Shown here piece by piece: positions 1-8,278 of a stretch of DNA of 22,429 bases. The notes under the pieces were generated by a model, which saw nothing but the letters and a program-made list of their open reading frames with translations, made no database searches and was not told where the DNA came from. Positions within the stretch are counted from its first letter, which is position 1; each line of letters starts with the position of its first letter. The translations under genes were made by a program, and so were the position numbers. Source of the stretch: Victivallales bacterium (GTDB lineage: Bacteria > Verrucomicrobiota > Lentisphaeria > Victivallales > UBA1829); the NCBI GenBank assembly GCA_016285335.1, contig JAEEQO010000018.1, positions 1-22,429 on the forward strand, written 5' to 3'.

Positions 1-9
1 CGGTTTCAT
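1..9 (-). CDS. possible first codons of a leftward gene cut by the window edge
   Basis: On the minus strand an ATG at 9-7 opens a reading frame (M-K-P) that leaves the window at once. It lies about 40 nt downstream of a good sigma70-type promoter (56-84) and has an AAGGG element at 25-21, 11 nt upstream. Only three codons are visible, so nothing can be said about the product. The call rests entirely on the promoter, the Shine-Dalgarno-like element and the ATG being in the right order. Confidence 0.3.
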
Positions 10-55
10 GAGCGGAGTTTCCCTTGATAAGGAAATGTGGTAGTGCTTTTTGTTT

Positions 56-84
56 AATATAATACTGCGCCGGAGAGATTTCAA
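56..84 (-). promoter_or_regulatory. sigma70-like promoter reading leftward out of the window
   Basis: On the minus strand TTGAAA (84-79) is followed after exactly 17 nt by TATATT (61-56). Each box is one base from consensus. Transcription would start near position 49 and run toward the ATG at 9-7. It lies downstream of uvrB and so would drive the next gene independently. Confidence 0.5.
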
Positions 85-89
85 ACGCG

Positions 90-106
90 AAAAGACGTTT
101 TTCGTC
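90..106 (-). terminator. weak candidate terminator after uvrB
   Basis: Read on the minus strand: GACG, a five-A loop, CGTC, then TTTT, starting 24 nt past the uvrB stop. The stem is only 4 bp, so this is a weak signal. It is listed because uvrB should end here and a fresh promoter follows at once. Confidence 0.22.
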
Positions 107-129
107 ATTAAATTAAGTCGCGAATGAAC

Positions 130-2277
130 TTAGAACGGCGGAGCGTCGAGGTCTTTCGAGAGGGAACGGATGCGGTCGCGGAGCTGGGCGGCGCGTTCGA
201 ATTCGAGCGCCTGCGCCGCTTCGAGCATCTGGGATTCGAGTTCCAGCACGAGTTCGTCGATGCTGGACGCACCGGTCTGCTGCAAAATCTCCTCGGTCTC
301 GCTGAGCGTGATGCTCTGCCCCTTCATGCCGCGTCCCTTCTTCGCCTTGCCGGGACGCGTCTTGAGGCCGGTGTTGTAGGGTGCGCCGGGTTCGTGGAAC
401 GTGTAGGCGCGGCCGGAGTTCGACGAGGCGGCGGGCGCGGCGGATTCGGGCTGGGTCGCGCCGATGATCTCGGCGATGGTCTCGCGCGGGGGCTTGATGA
501 TGGTGTGGGGGACGATGCCGTGTTCGGTGTTGTAGGCGTTCTGCTTGGCGCGGCGGGCTTCGGTCGTTTCGATGAGCGCCTTCATGCTGTCGGTCATGTT
601 GTCGGCGTACAGGATGACCTTGCCGTCGGCGTTTCGGGCGGCGCGCCCCGCGACCTGGATCAGGGAACGGCGGGAGCGCAGGAAGCCTTCCTTGTCGGCG
701 TCGAGGATGGCGACGAGGCGGATTTCGGGGAGGTCGATGCCCTCGCGGATGAGGTTGATGCCGACGATGCAGTCGAAGTCGCCGCGGCGGAGCTCGTTCA
801 GGATCTTCACGCGTTCGATGGCATCGATCTCCGAGTGCAGGTACTTCACGCGGATGCCCACGTCGGACAGGTAGTCGGCGAGGCGTTCCGAGCTTTTCTT
901 GGTGAGCGTGACGACGAGGGAACGCGCACCTTCCGCGGCGGTCGCCTTGATCTCCGCGATCACGTCGTCGATCTGCGAACCGAGGGGGCGCACCTCGACC
1001 GGCGGGTCCAGCAGCCCGGTCGGGCGCACGACCAGCTCGACCACGGCGTCGCCGCACATCTTCATCTCGTAGTCGCCGGGCGTGGCGGAGACGTACACGG
1101 TGTCGCCGGTGAGGCCGAGGAACTCCTCGAACGTGAGCGGGCGGTTGTCGAGGGCGGAGGGCAGGCGGAACCCGTAGTCGACGAGCGTCTGCTTGCGGCT
1201 GCGGTCGGCCTTGTACATGGCTTGCAGCTGCGGGAGCGTCACGTGGGATTCGTCGATGAAGAGCAGGTAGTCCTTCGGCATGAAGTCGACGAGGCAGAAC
1301 GGGCGGGAGCCGGGCGCGCGGCCGGAGAGGTGGCGCGAATAGTTCTCGATGCCGGGGCAGTAGCCGATCTCCTTCATCATCTCCACGTCGTAGTTCACGC
1401 GCTGGAAGAGCCGCTGCGCCTCGACGAGCTTGCCCTGCTCCTCGAAGTTGTGCACGCAGGTCCGCATTTCCTCCAGGATGCCGTTCATGGCGGCGTCGAT
1501 CTTCTCCTGCGGCAGCACGAAATGGCGCGCGGGGAAGATCAGCGCCTTGCGGCACTGGGCGATGACGTGCCCGGTTACGAGGTCGCGGCGGGAGATCGAT
1601 TCGATGGTGTCGCCCCAGAATTCCACGCGGAGAAACTCTTCCTTCTGCGACAGGAAGACGTCCACGCAGTCGCCGCGCACGCGGAACTGGCCGCGCTCCG
1701 GCGCGACGTCGTTGCGCTCGTACTGGATGGCGACGAGCATGTGCAGGAAAAGGTCGCGGTCGAGCTCGTCGCCGGCGGCGAGGCGGAGGCTCATGGAGTC
1801 GTAGTCCTCGGGCGAGGTCAGGCCGTAGATGCAGGAGACGCTGGCGACGACGAGCGTGTCGCGGCGTTCGAGCAGGGACGCGGTGGCGCTGAGGCGGAGG
1901 CGTTCGATGTTGTCGTTGATGCTCGCGTCCTTCGCGATGTAGGTGTCGGTCTGCGGGATGTAGGATTCGGGCAGGTAGTAGTCGTAGTAGCTGATGAAAT
2001 ACTCGACGGCGTTCATGGGGAAGAACGCCTTGAACTCGCTGTAGAGCTGGGCGGCGAGCGTCTTGTTGTGGGAGAGCACGAGCGCGGGGCGGTTCAGCTC
2101 GGATTCGAGGAGCTTCGCGAGCGTGAACGTCTTGCCGCTGCCGGTCACGCCGAGGAGCGTCTGGTGGCGGATGCCGCGGTCGAGGTTCGCCTTCAGCTGG
2201 CGGATGGCTTCCGCCTGGTCGCCCGCGGGCTCGTAGTCGGAGACCACGTGGAATTGTTCGCCGGAATCCTGGATCAT
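130..2277 (-). CDS. uvrB: UvrABC system protein B (excinuclease subunit)
   Basis: UvrB is the damage-verifying helicase-like subunit of nucleotide excision repair; it is loaded by UvrA and recruits UvrC. The 715-residue product is of normal length. It shows the N-terminal PAGDQ segment (about 17-21), Walker A GVTGSGKT (43-50), the YYDYYLPESYIPQTDTYI beta-hairpin that inserts between DNA strands (97-114), the Walker B box DESH (342-345), a helicase motif VI of the form QVAGRAARN, and a C-terminal UVR domain (about 670-705) for UvrC contact. I chose ATG 2277 (MIQDSGEQ) because homology begins there and GAGG sits just upstream. The open frame continues to 3072, but that stretch is a shadow of the upstream gene. 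The start is 8 nt after the upstream stop, so the two are probably translationally coupled. Identification is secure. Confidence 0.97.
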   Translation of the reverse strand: MIQDSGEQFHVVSDYEPAGDQAEAIRQLKANLDRGIRHQTLLGVTGSGKTFTLAKLLESELNRPALVLSHNKTLAAQLYSEFKAFFPMNAVEYFISYYDYYLPESYIPQTDTYIAKDASINDNIERLRLSATASLLERRDTLVVASVSCIYGLTSPEDYDSMSLRLAAGDELDRDLFLHMLVAIQYERNDVAPERGQFRVRGDCVDVFLSQKEEFLRVEFWGDTIESISRRDLVTGHVIAQCRKALIFPARHFVLPQEKIDAAMNGILEEMRTCVHNFEEQGKLVEAQRLFQRVNYDVEMMKEIGYCPGIENYSRHLSGRAPGSRPFCLVDFMPKDYLLFIDESHVTLPQLQAMYKADRSRKQTLVDYGFRLPSALDNRPLTFEEFLGLTGDTVYVSATPGDYEMKMCGDAVVELVVRPTGLLDPPVEVRPLGSQIDDVIAEIKATAAEGARSLVVTLTKKSSERLADYLSDVGIRVKYLHSEIDAIERVKILNELRRGDFDCIVGINLIREGIDLPEIRLVAILDADKEGFLRSRRSLIQVAGRAARNADGKVILYADNMTDSMKALIETTEARRAKQNAYNTEHGIVPHTIIKPPRETIAEIIGATQPESAAPAASSNSGRAYTFHEPGAPYNTGLKTRPGKAKKGRGMKGQSITLSETEEILQQTGASSIDELVLELESQMLEAAQALEFERAAQLRDRIRSLSKDLDAPPF

Positions 2278-2285
2278 GGCTCGCC

Positions 2286-3290
2286 TCAGGCGTGTTTCCC
2301 GTGCATGGCGTCTTCGAGCAGGCGGCACGCGGACTGGTAGCGGCACCTGCGGCAGGCGTTTGCGTTTTCGCAGGGCGGGAAGTCCTCGGGATGGGCGAGT
2401 CCGTCCTTGTCGATGAGGCCGAGCATCTCCGCGCTGCTGCGTTCGATCATCTGCTCGACGTCCGGCTCGAAGAGGTTGTAGACGACGCTGGAGAGCCCCT
2501 GGGAGAACGTGAATGTGGTGGTGTTGACGGGGAATCCGGGGTAGCGTTCGCGGCAGTAGAGCGTGAAGAGCGAGTTCTGGCGGCCGATCCGGGCGAAGAA
2601 ATCGGAGGAGTCCTCCTGTTCCGTCAGCCTCACCTCGGCATTGATGGCGGAAGCGACGCCCTCGCGGAAGTAGATGAGGCCGGGGACGAGCCAGACGGGG
2701 AACCCCTTGCCGCCGAAGCTGATGAAGACGTCGTCGGTGCGGAGGTCGACGAAGCTGAGGCCGGAGACGTCGGCGATGAGGTCGGACTGCGAGAGCGCGG
2801 CGTAGGCGTCGCCAAGGATGGCGACTGCCATGGATGTGAGCTTGTCGACGTCGGCGAAGTCGCCGATCCCGAGGTGGTACTCCAGAATCGCGGGGCGCTT
2901 GGCGTCGTAGAGGTATTCGCGGTTCTTCAGGCTGAGCTGAAGGTCGGCGGTCGCCTTGCCGATCTGCCGCAGGAGATAGAAGCCGAAGCCGCGGCGCTTG
3001 TGGCCGGGGACGATCGCGCTCATCTTGGCGAACGAGTCGCGGATGGAGTCGCGGAGCGTGCGCGAAAGCCATGTGTCGAACGGGATCAGGTACTTGCTGA
3101 AGTACGCCTCGCGGGCGAGGGTGTGGGAATAGGCGTCCCAGCCGCCCTGCGCCAGGTAGTAGCGGATAAAGTACCCCCGCCGGCAGAAGTTGAAGAGGTA
3201 ATGCCTGGCGAGGGACCAGGAAAACTCTTCCGTCCGGATCGGCGGGAGCGGCCCCGAGGCGTTCATGACTTCGCGTTCAAAATCTCTCAT
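2286..3290 (-). CDS. Cas4/AddB-like cysteine-motif protein, possible PD-(D/E)XK nuclease family member
   Basis: The product has 334 residues. Near the N-terminus is C36 in FNFCRRGYFIRYY, resembling the CPRRYYY-type segment of RecB/Cas4-like PD-(D/E)XK nucleases. At the C-terminus CRRCRYQSAC gives C313-x2-C316-x5-C322 (plus C307). A distant N-terminal Cys with C-terminal C-x2-C-x5-C is the 4Fe-4S ligand pattern of Cas4, AddB and Dna2. I do not see convincing catalytic residues: the region around 180-210 (VDLRTDDVFISFGGKG) has the right place and strand pattern but no clear D...ExK, and the usual His after the TWL segment looks replaced. So the fold call is moderate and activity is doubtful. 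The gene lies between sppA (25 nt) and uvrB (8 nt), which suggests a DNA-repair role. ATG 3290 lacks a good Shine-Dalgarno; ATG 3266 (M9) is an alternative. Confidence 0.6.
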   Translation of the reverse strand: MRDFEREVMNASGPLPPIRTEEFSWSLARHYLFNFCRRGYFIRYYLAQGGWDAYSHTLAREAYFSKYLIPFDTWLSRTLRDSIRDSFAKMSAIVPGHKRRGFGFYLLRQIGKATADLQLSLKNREYLYDAKRPAILEYHLGIGDFADVDKLTSMAVAILGDAYAALSQSDLIADVSGLSFVDLRTDDVFISFGGKGFPVWLVPGLIYFREGVASAINAEVRLTEQEDSSDFFARIGRQNSLFTLYCRERYPGFPVNTTTFTFSQGLSSVVYNLFEPDVEQMIERSSAEMLGLIDKDGLAHPEDFPPCENANACRRCRYQSACRLLEDAMHGKHA

Positions 3291-3315
3291 GGTGCGGACA
3301 AAACGGCGTTGGCGG

Positions 3316-4341
3316 TCAGAATCCCGTGACGAGGTAGTAGGGGCAGCCGGCCTTCGGGAGGACGACGTTCGTGCCGGAGAGGAGGGAGTTGAACGTGACG
3401 GGCTGCGCCTTCACGCCGAAGAGGCCGAGGATGTCGGCGAGGGAGGCGTTGGTCTTGAAGCGTTCGATGCGGCAGTCGTCGCGGGTGAGCCCGGCGAGCT
3501 TGAGGGCGGCGTCTTCGGCGGCGGAGAAGTAGCCGAGTTCGTCCACGAGGCCGTTTTCAAGCGCCTGCTTGCCGTCGAACACGCGGCCGTCGCCGAGTTC
3601 GCCGTTCGTGATCTTCTCCAGCGGGATGTTTCTGGCTGCGGCGACGATGCCGGCGAAATCCTCGTAGGCGTTCATCACGAGCGCCTTGATGACCTTCTGT
3701 TCCTCCTCGGTCGTGGGCTTCGCCGGATTCAGCATGGTCTTCATCTTGCCGGAGGTGTAGAACTCGGGCTTGACCTTTGCCCATTCGAGGAGCTCGGAGA
3801 CGTTCACGGTGGAGATGATGACGCCGATGCTGCCGGTCATGGTGTTGCGGTTCGCGACGATCTTGTCCGCGCCGCACGCCACGTAGTAGCCGCCGCTGGC
3901 CGCCATCGTGTTCATCATGGCGACGATGGGCTTCTCGCAGAGCTTCAGCTCGTGGTAGATCTCGTCGGAGGCTGTGACTTCGCCGCCGGGGGTGTCCAGG
4001 TCAATGATGATCGCCTTCACGCTGTCGTCTTTCACGGCGGCGCGGATGAGCTTGACGATGGCGGTGGAGTTCGCGACGGACGTGCCGAAGGAATCGGAGT
4101 CGCTCGTGATCGTGCCTTTCACGTCGATGACGGCGATCTTGTTGTCGGCCTTGGGATTGCCGCTGACGAATTCGGTCGTGTAGTTGTCCGATTCGGCGAT
4201 CGCGGAGCTGCCCTCGAAAGAGGACGCGATGGTGGCGACGGCAACGACCATGACGAGCGAAAAGGCGGCGCCGAGCAGGAAGAGGACGCCGACCGCGATC
4301 AGGCATCCGCGGAGTAATCCGCTGGAGGATTTGGAGCTCAT
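3316..4341 (-). CDS. sppA: signal peptide peptidase SppA, short form (S49 family)
   Basis: SppA is a membrane-anchored serine protease that degrades cleaved signal peptides at the membrane. The 341-residue product has a short polar N-terminus, one transmembrane segment (about 12-36) and a single S49 domain. The nucleophile is most likely S149 in AASGGYYVA and the general-base Lys K201 in SGKMKTML, matching the Ser-Lys dyad of the short Bacillus-type enzyme. TPGGE (117-121) and TGSIGV (169-174) are further S49 signatures. Start ATG 4341 was chosen because AAAGGAA lies about 10 nt upstream and the anchor follows at once; the open frame runs on to 4518 through unrelated sequence inside the sugar kinase gene. 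The 61-nt gap to the upstream gene is the widest in this minus-strand run and may hold a separate promoter, though I could not define one. Confidence 0.93.
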   Translation of the reverse strand: MSSKSSSGLLRGCLIAVGVLFLLGAAFSLVMVVAVATIASSFEGSSAIAESDNYTTEFVSGNPKADNKIAVIDVKGTITSDSDSFGTSVANSTAIVKLIRAAVKDDSVKAIIIDLDTPGGEVTASDEIYHELKLCEKPIVAMMNTMAASGGYYVACGADKIVANRNTMTGSIGVIISTVNVSELLEWAKVKPEFYTSGKMKTMLNPAKPTTEEEQKVIKALVMNAYEDFAGIVAAARNIPLEKITNGELGDGRVFDGKQALENGLVDELGYFSAAEDAALKLAGLTRDDCRIERFKTNASLADILGLFGVKAQPVTFNSLLSGTNVVLPKAGCPYYLVTGF

Positions 4342-4402
4342 GGTGAAAGGTTCCTTTCTTGTGTTTTCTGTATGTTTGGTATTTTCGGATAAAAATCTGA
4401 TT

Positions 4403-5365
4403 TTACGGTTGGCGGGGTATCGAGGCTTCGATCCGCATTCCCGCACGGATGCGGAGCGCTTCCGCCCGGTCGAAATCCGCGGCATAGCGCGTGAGGCAGC
4501 TGGCGCATGCGGCGGCAAGCCCGGCGGTGAACGCCTGGACCGGATCGGACCCCGCGGCGAGCTCGGAAAGCATCACGCCGGAGCAGACGTCGCCCGCGCC
4601 GAGCGGATTGCATACGCCCGGCAGCTCGGGGATGAAGATGCGGCGTACTGCGCCCCGCCATGCGATGAACGCGCGGGAAGGACCGTCGGTGATGGCTGCG
4701 CATTCCAGGGGATAGCGGGCGAGCAGGTCGAGCGCGGCGGCCTCGGGATCGGACGCGCCGGTCACGGACAGCAGTTCGCCGTTGTTGATCTTCAGGTAGC
4801 GGACGCCCGCGGAGAGCGTTTCGCGGAAGAACTCCACGGAGTCCATCAGGACCGGTTTCCCCGCACGGACGGCCGCGGCGGTCAGTTCGGCGTAGAAGCT
4901 TTCGAGCGGGCCTTTCGGGAGCGTTCCGCAGAGCGCCAGCGCCGCGGCGTCCGGGAGCGCGTCCAGAACGCTTTGTTTCATGGCTTTAACATCGTCCGCG
5001 GTAACGGACGGCGAAGGCTCGATCAGCTCGGTCATGGAGGCGGTCTTTCCGCACAGGACCGTGGTGCAGCAGCGGGTGGACCCGGCGATGCCGCGGTTGA
5101 CGAATTCGATGCCCTCCGCCTTGAGCCAGGCGGTGAGGGCGCCGCCGTTCGCGCCGCCGGAGAACTGGTGGACGACGGGGCGGGCGAGACTCCACGTGCG
5201 GACGGCGCGGGCGAAATTCACGCCCTTGCCGGAGGCCCGGAAATCGCATTCCCGCGCGCGGTTGACTTCGCACGGCCTGAACTCGTCGAAGACAAGCGTC
5301 TTCTGCCAGGCGGGATTGGGGCCGCAGATGAGGATGAGCGGGAGATTGTCTGTTTGCGAGATCAT
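4403..5365 (-). CDS. PfkB-family sugar kinase, 1-phosphofructokinase/tagatose-6-phosphate kinase type
   Basis: A 320-residue ribokinase-fold kinase. The substrate-side PfkB signature is RASGKGVNFARAV (GKG at 46-48). The ATP/anion-hole signature is NPLGAGDVCSG with catalytic base D259 (GAGD 256-259). The TELIEPSPSVT segment (112-122) resembles the TxxxEPGPxI stretch of FruK/LacC proteins, so a hexose phosphate substrate (fructose-1-phosphate or tagatose-6-phosphate) is likelier than a free sugar. No PTS genes lie nearby, so the exact substrate is open. ATG 5365 overlaps the TGA of the Ser/Thr kinase gene by 4 nt (ATGA), implying translational coupling. Homology starts at this ATG; the open frame extends further only as a shadow of the kinase gene. 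Confidence 0.85.
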   Translation of the reverse strand: MISQTDNLPLILICGPNPAWQKTLVFDEFRPCEVNRARECDFRASGKGVNFARAVRTWSLARPVVHQFSGGANGGALTAWLKAEGIEFVNRGIAGSTRCCTTVLCGKTASMTELIEPSPSVTADDVKAMKQSVLDALPDAAALALCGTLPKGPLESFYAELTAAAVRAGKPVLMDSVEFFRETLSAGVRYLKINNGELLSVTGASDPEAAALDLLARYPLECAAITDGPSRAFIAWRGAVRRIFIPELPGVCNPLGAGDVCSGVMLSELAAGSDPVQAFTAGLAAACASCLTRYAADFDRAEALRIRAGMRIEASIPRQP

Positions 5366-7095
5366 GGCTGCCGGGGTCCTTCCTGCGGAGAGTCCGTATT
5401 GTCGGGAGCGTCGTTCCGCTTCATGCGTTCGATCTCGGCGATCTTCTGTTCGCGGAGCGTCCGGGATTCCGGCGCAAGCGGTCCGATGTCGGTGCGGTAA
5501 ACGTTGGCGGCGCCGTCCCATTCCCGCGCCTCGATGAGCGGGGCGGCCTTTTTTTCGAGCTCGGCCATAAGCTCCGCGACGGCGGCGTCCGAAGCCTTTT
5601 TGAGCCCGGAAATGAGTTCAAGCGCCTCCATGGAGTATTCGGGCGAATTGGTGAAGCTTTCGAGGTCGTCCATGGCTTTTCTGTAGCCGACGCCGTCCTG
5701 AAGCGCCCGGGCCGCTTCCGTTCTGGCATCTTCGAAATACGTGGCGATCTGAGCGTCTGCCTGCTGGTCGACGATCGTGATCCCGGCGTCGTCCAGCGCC
5801 TTCGAGGAGGGGCGGACAGACGGCGTTTCGGCTGCTGCATCGGGCGACACTTCATCCGCGTCGAGTTCTTCCTGCACGGGTTCCTGTCCGGTTTGCGGAA
5901 TGGCGGGCTGAGGCCCCCGCTTCGACTTTTCCGTCAGGAAGAGAAGCCCGGCCGCGCAGAGGATCAGCAGGACGAGCAGGGCAGCCACGACGGGAAGGAA
6001 CCACGGGCGCTCCTTCCTCGGCGTCCGGGCGAGGCTTTTGTCGATCGTGTGGACGACGGGAACGGCTCCGCATGTGGTCGAGGGAAGCGGCTTCCCGTCG
6101 AGGAACGCCTCCAGGTCGGCGAGCAGTTCCTCCGGGGTCCCGTAACGGTCGCCGGGGTTCTTCTGGATGCAGTGCAGGACGATGTAGTCGAAATCGAGCG
6201 GGATCTCCGGTGCGAACGTGCTCGGGACGACCGGTTCAACGGACAGGTGCATGTGTCGGAGTTCGGAGCGCGTCTGCGGTTCGAAGGGGAGGCGTCCGGC
6301 GGCGAGGCAGTACATGGTCACGCCGAGCGAATAGATGTCCGAGCGGATGTCGCACGTTTCCGCGTCGATGTACTGTTCCGGCGACATGTATTCCAGCGTG
6401 CCGAAACTGGTCCTCGCGGGCGGTTTCGACTGTGCGGCCTCGTCCAGGATGCGGGCGGCGTTTCCCGTGCCGGCCGATGCGTCGTATTTGGCGAGGCCGA
6501 GGTCCGTGAGCTTGTACTGCCCGTCGGCGGAGACCATGATGTTGTCCGGCTTGATGTCCCGGTGGACGATTCCGAGCTGCGAAGTGACCGCCAGCGCCCG
6601 GCAGACCGCCGCTCCGATCTCCGCGGCTTCCCGTGCGGAAACATGCCTGTTCCCGGTCATGCGGTCGGCCAGCGTTCCGCCGGAAAGGAATTCCATGGCG
6701 AGGAACGGCACGCCGTCCGCGTTTCTGCCCGTTTCGAAGACCTTGACGATGTTCGGGTGGACCGCCTTCGCGTAGATCTTCGCGGCGTGGAGGAACTGTT
6801 CGCGCGAGGGCTTGTCCCCGGCGTATTCCGGGAGGAGCGTCTTGATCGCCACGTGGGCGCCGGTTTCGGGGTCGGTCCCCTCGTAGACGCAGCTGGAGGC
6901 GCCGCGTCCCACGTAGCGCAGGATGCGGTAGCGGCCGATGGTTTCCGGCGGCGGCAGGTCGGGGAGGGAAAACTCTTCCGTCACGGTGGCGTCGTCGATG
7001 CGGAACGTGGCCTGGCAGGAGCAGACGGCGATCCGCCCATGGTCGACATGGGGGATCTCGCTGATTCTCATGCAGTGCGGGCAACGTATCTTCAT
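5362..7095 (-). CDS. membrane Ser/Thr protein kinase with N-terminal zinc-ribbon-like motif
   Basis: A 577-residue Hanks-type (PknB-like) kinase. Residues 1-35 carry C5-x2-C8 and C25-x-C27, a probable small zinc ribbon. The kinase domain (about 56-333) is complete: glycine loop GRGASS (63-68), K85, HRD with catalytic D180, N185, DLG (198-200) in place of DFG, and SPE (238-240) in place of APE. Helix 367-388 is a transmembrane segment. The following roughly 190 residues are acidic and alanine-rich, probably helical and extracytoplasmic, with no PASTA repeats. It sits between murG (21 nt) and the sugar kinase (4-nt ATGA overlap), so it may sense envelope state and phosphorylate division or wall-synthesis enzymes; that is inference. 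No strong Shine-Dalgarno precedes ATG 7095, which suggests reliance on coupling with murG. Confidence 0.93.
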   Translation of the reverse strand: MKIRCPHCMRISEIPHVDHGRIAVCSCQATFRIDDATVTEEFSLPDLPPPETIGRYRILRYVGRGASSCVYEGTDPETGAHVAIKTLLPEYAGDKPSREQFLHAAKIYAKAVHPNIVKVFETGRNADGVPFLAMEFLSGGTLADRMTGNRHVSAREAAEIGAAVCRALAVTSQLGIVHRDIKPDNIMVSADGQYKLTDLGLAKYDASAGTGNAARILDEAAQSKPPARTSFGTLEYMSPEQYIDAETCDIRSDIYSLGVTMYCLAAGRLPFEPQTRSELRHMHLSVEPVVPSTFAPEIPLDFDYIVLHCIQKNPGDRYGTPEELLADLEAFLDGKPLPSTTCGAVPVVHTIDKSLARTPRKERPWFLPVVAALLVLLILCAAGLLFLTEKSKRGPQPAIPQTGQEPVQEELDADEVSPDAAAETPSVRPSSKALDDAGITIVDQQADAQIATYFEDARTEAARALQDGVGYRKAMDDLESFTNSPEYSMEALELISGLKKASDAAVAELMAELEKKAAPLIEAREWDGAANVYRTDIGPLAPESRTLREQKIAEIERMKRNDAPDNTDSPQEGPRQP

Positions 7096-7116
7096 GGCGG
7101 CGGCGTCCGGGGCTTG

Positions 7117-8259
7117 TTATTTCGCTTTCGGGCGGATCGTTTGCAATGAGGTGTCGATGAATTCGATCACGTTGGAGGCTGCGCGCGGCTGCGCCATGGC
7201 GAGCGCGGCTTTTCCCGCCTCCCGGAACTTGTCCGGATCGTCCAGGAATTCCGCGAGGATGCCGCGGAAAAGCCCGGGCGAACATTCGGCGTTCGGGACG
7301 ATGCGGGCCGCCCCGGTCTTCGCCAGCAGACGCGCGTTGTCGTCCTGATGGCCTTCGGCGGCGTATGGGTAGGGGATCAGGACTGCGTAGCGTCCGAAGA
7401 TGGCGAGCTCGGAGACGGTGCTGCCTCCGGCGCGGCAGACCACGAGGTCGGCCGCCATGTAGAGGTTCTGCATGTCCGAGGCGGATTCGAGCGTGAGGGC
7501 GTTCATGCCGCACGCGGAGTATTTGTCGTGGATGGCGTCGTACTTGCCGGGGCCGGAGAGGTGGATGACCTGAAGCAATTTTGCGTTCGGGTGGTCGATC
7601 GGGATCGTGAAGTTCTCGTTGATTGCCGCCGCGCCCAGGGAACCGCCGAATACGAGCACGACCGGGCGGTCCGGCGCGAACGCCGTGCCGCGCGTGGCGT
7701 TGATGCGGGCGATGGCCTCGGCCTTGGATGCGGGGACGTCCTCCAGCAGCGCCTTGCGGAGCGGGAGCCCGGTCACGGCGGAGGGGCAGTGGAGCGTGTC
7801 GGCGTTGACCGCGGGGAAGGAGAGGGCGATGCCGGAGGCGATGCGGCTGAAGAGGCGGTTCGATTTGCCGATGCGGGCGTTGCCGTCGTGCAGGAAGAGC
7901 GGGATGCCGCAGGAATGCGCCGCGAGCGAGGCGGGGATGGACGGGAACGCGCCCATGGACAGGACGGCGTCCGGCTTGAACTCGCGGATGATCGCGCGCG
8001 CCTCGCGCCGCCCTTTCGCCTGCTGCGAGAAGAACGCGAGGAGTCCGGACGGGGATTTCGAGAGCGGGGCGCAGGAGACGCGGCGGAACTCGATGCCGTT
8101 CTTCGCCGCGGTCTTCGACTGTTCGTCGAAGTGCTTTCCGCCGAGGATCAGCAGCGGTTTGCCTCCGGCGTCGCGGAATGCGCATGCCGTGCTCAGTCCG
8201 GGGTTGAAATGTCCGCCTGTGCCGCCGCAGCTGATGATGAGCCGGTTCAATTCCTGCAT
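7117..8259 (-). CDS. murG: UDP-N-acetylglucosamine-N-acetylmuramyl-(pentapeptide) pyrophosphoryl-undecaprenol GlcNAc transferase
   Basis: MurG adds GlcNAc to lipid I to make lipid II at the inner face of the cytoplasmic membrane. The 380-residue protein has the GT-B layout: N-terminal GGTGGHFNP (12-20), the HDGNA segment (124-128) where homologues usually have HEQNA, the linker FGGSLGA (204-210), RAGGSTVSEL (276-285) and PYPYAAEGHQDDNA (296-309) for UDP-GlcNAc binding. Start ATG 8259 is preceded by a strong AGGAGGAAA Shine-Dalgarno at optimal distance. It follows ftsW by 19 nt, the usual order in the division/cell-wall cluster, but murC and ddl do not follow; a protein kinase does. The HDGN variant of HEQN is the only odd point. 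Confidence 0.95.
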   Translation of the reverse strand: MQELNRLIISCGGTGGHFNPGLSTACAFRDAGGKPLLILGGKHFDEQSKTAAKNGIEFRRVSCAPLSKSPSGLLAFFSQQAKGRREARAIIREFKPDAVLSMGAFPSIPASLAAHSCGIPLFLHDGNARIGKSNRLFSRIASGIALSFPAVNADTLHCPSAVTGLPLRKALLEDVPASKAEAIARINATRGTAFAPDRPVVLVFGGSLGAAAINENFTIPIDHPNAKLLQVIHLSGPGKYDAIHDKYSACGMNALTLESASDMQNLYMAADLVVCRAGGSTVSELAIFGRYAVLIPYPYAAEGHQDDNARLLAKTGAARIVPNAECSPGLFRGILAEFLDDPDKFREAGKAALAMAQPRAASNVIEFIDTSLQTIRPKAK

Positions 8260-8278
8260 GATATGGTTTCCTCCTGTT

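Noticed and set aside
58..63. Plus-strand TATAAT near the left edge
   Set aside because: The only -35-like box upstream (TTGATA, 24-29) is 28 nt away, and the promoter would run antisense into uvrB. The minus-strand reading of the same AT-rich segment is a better promoter.
124..2340. Long plus-strand open frame (738 codons) opposite uvrB
   Set aside because: It is antisense to a secure uvrB gene, rich in R/D/V/E/G as expected from the complement of GC-rich codons, and has no recognisable motif. Similar antisense frames elsewhere were dropped for the same reason.
2278..3072. N-terminal extension of the uvrB frame
   Set aside because: Homology to UvrB starts at ATG 2277. The upstream part is arginine/proline-rich shadow sequence inside the Cas4-like gene.
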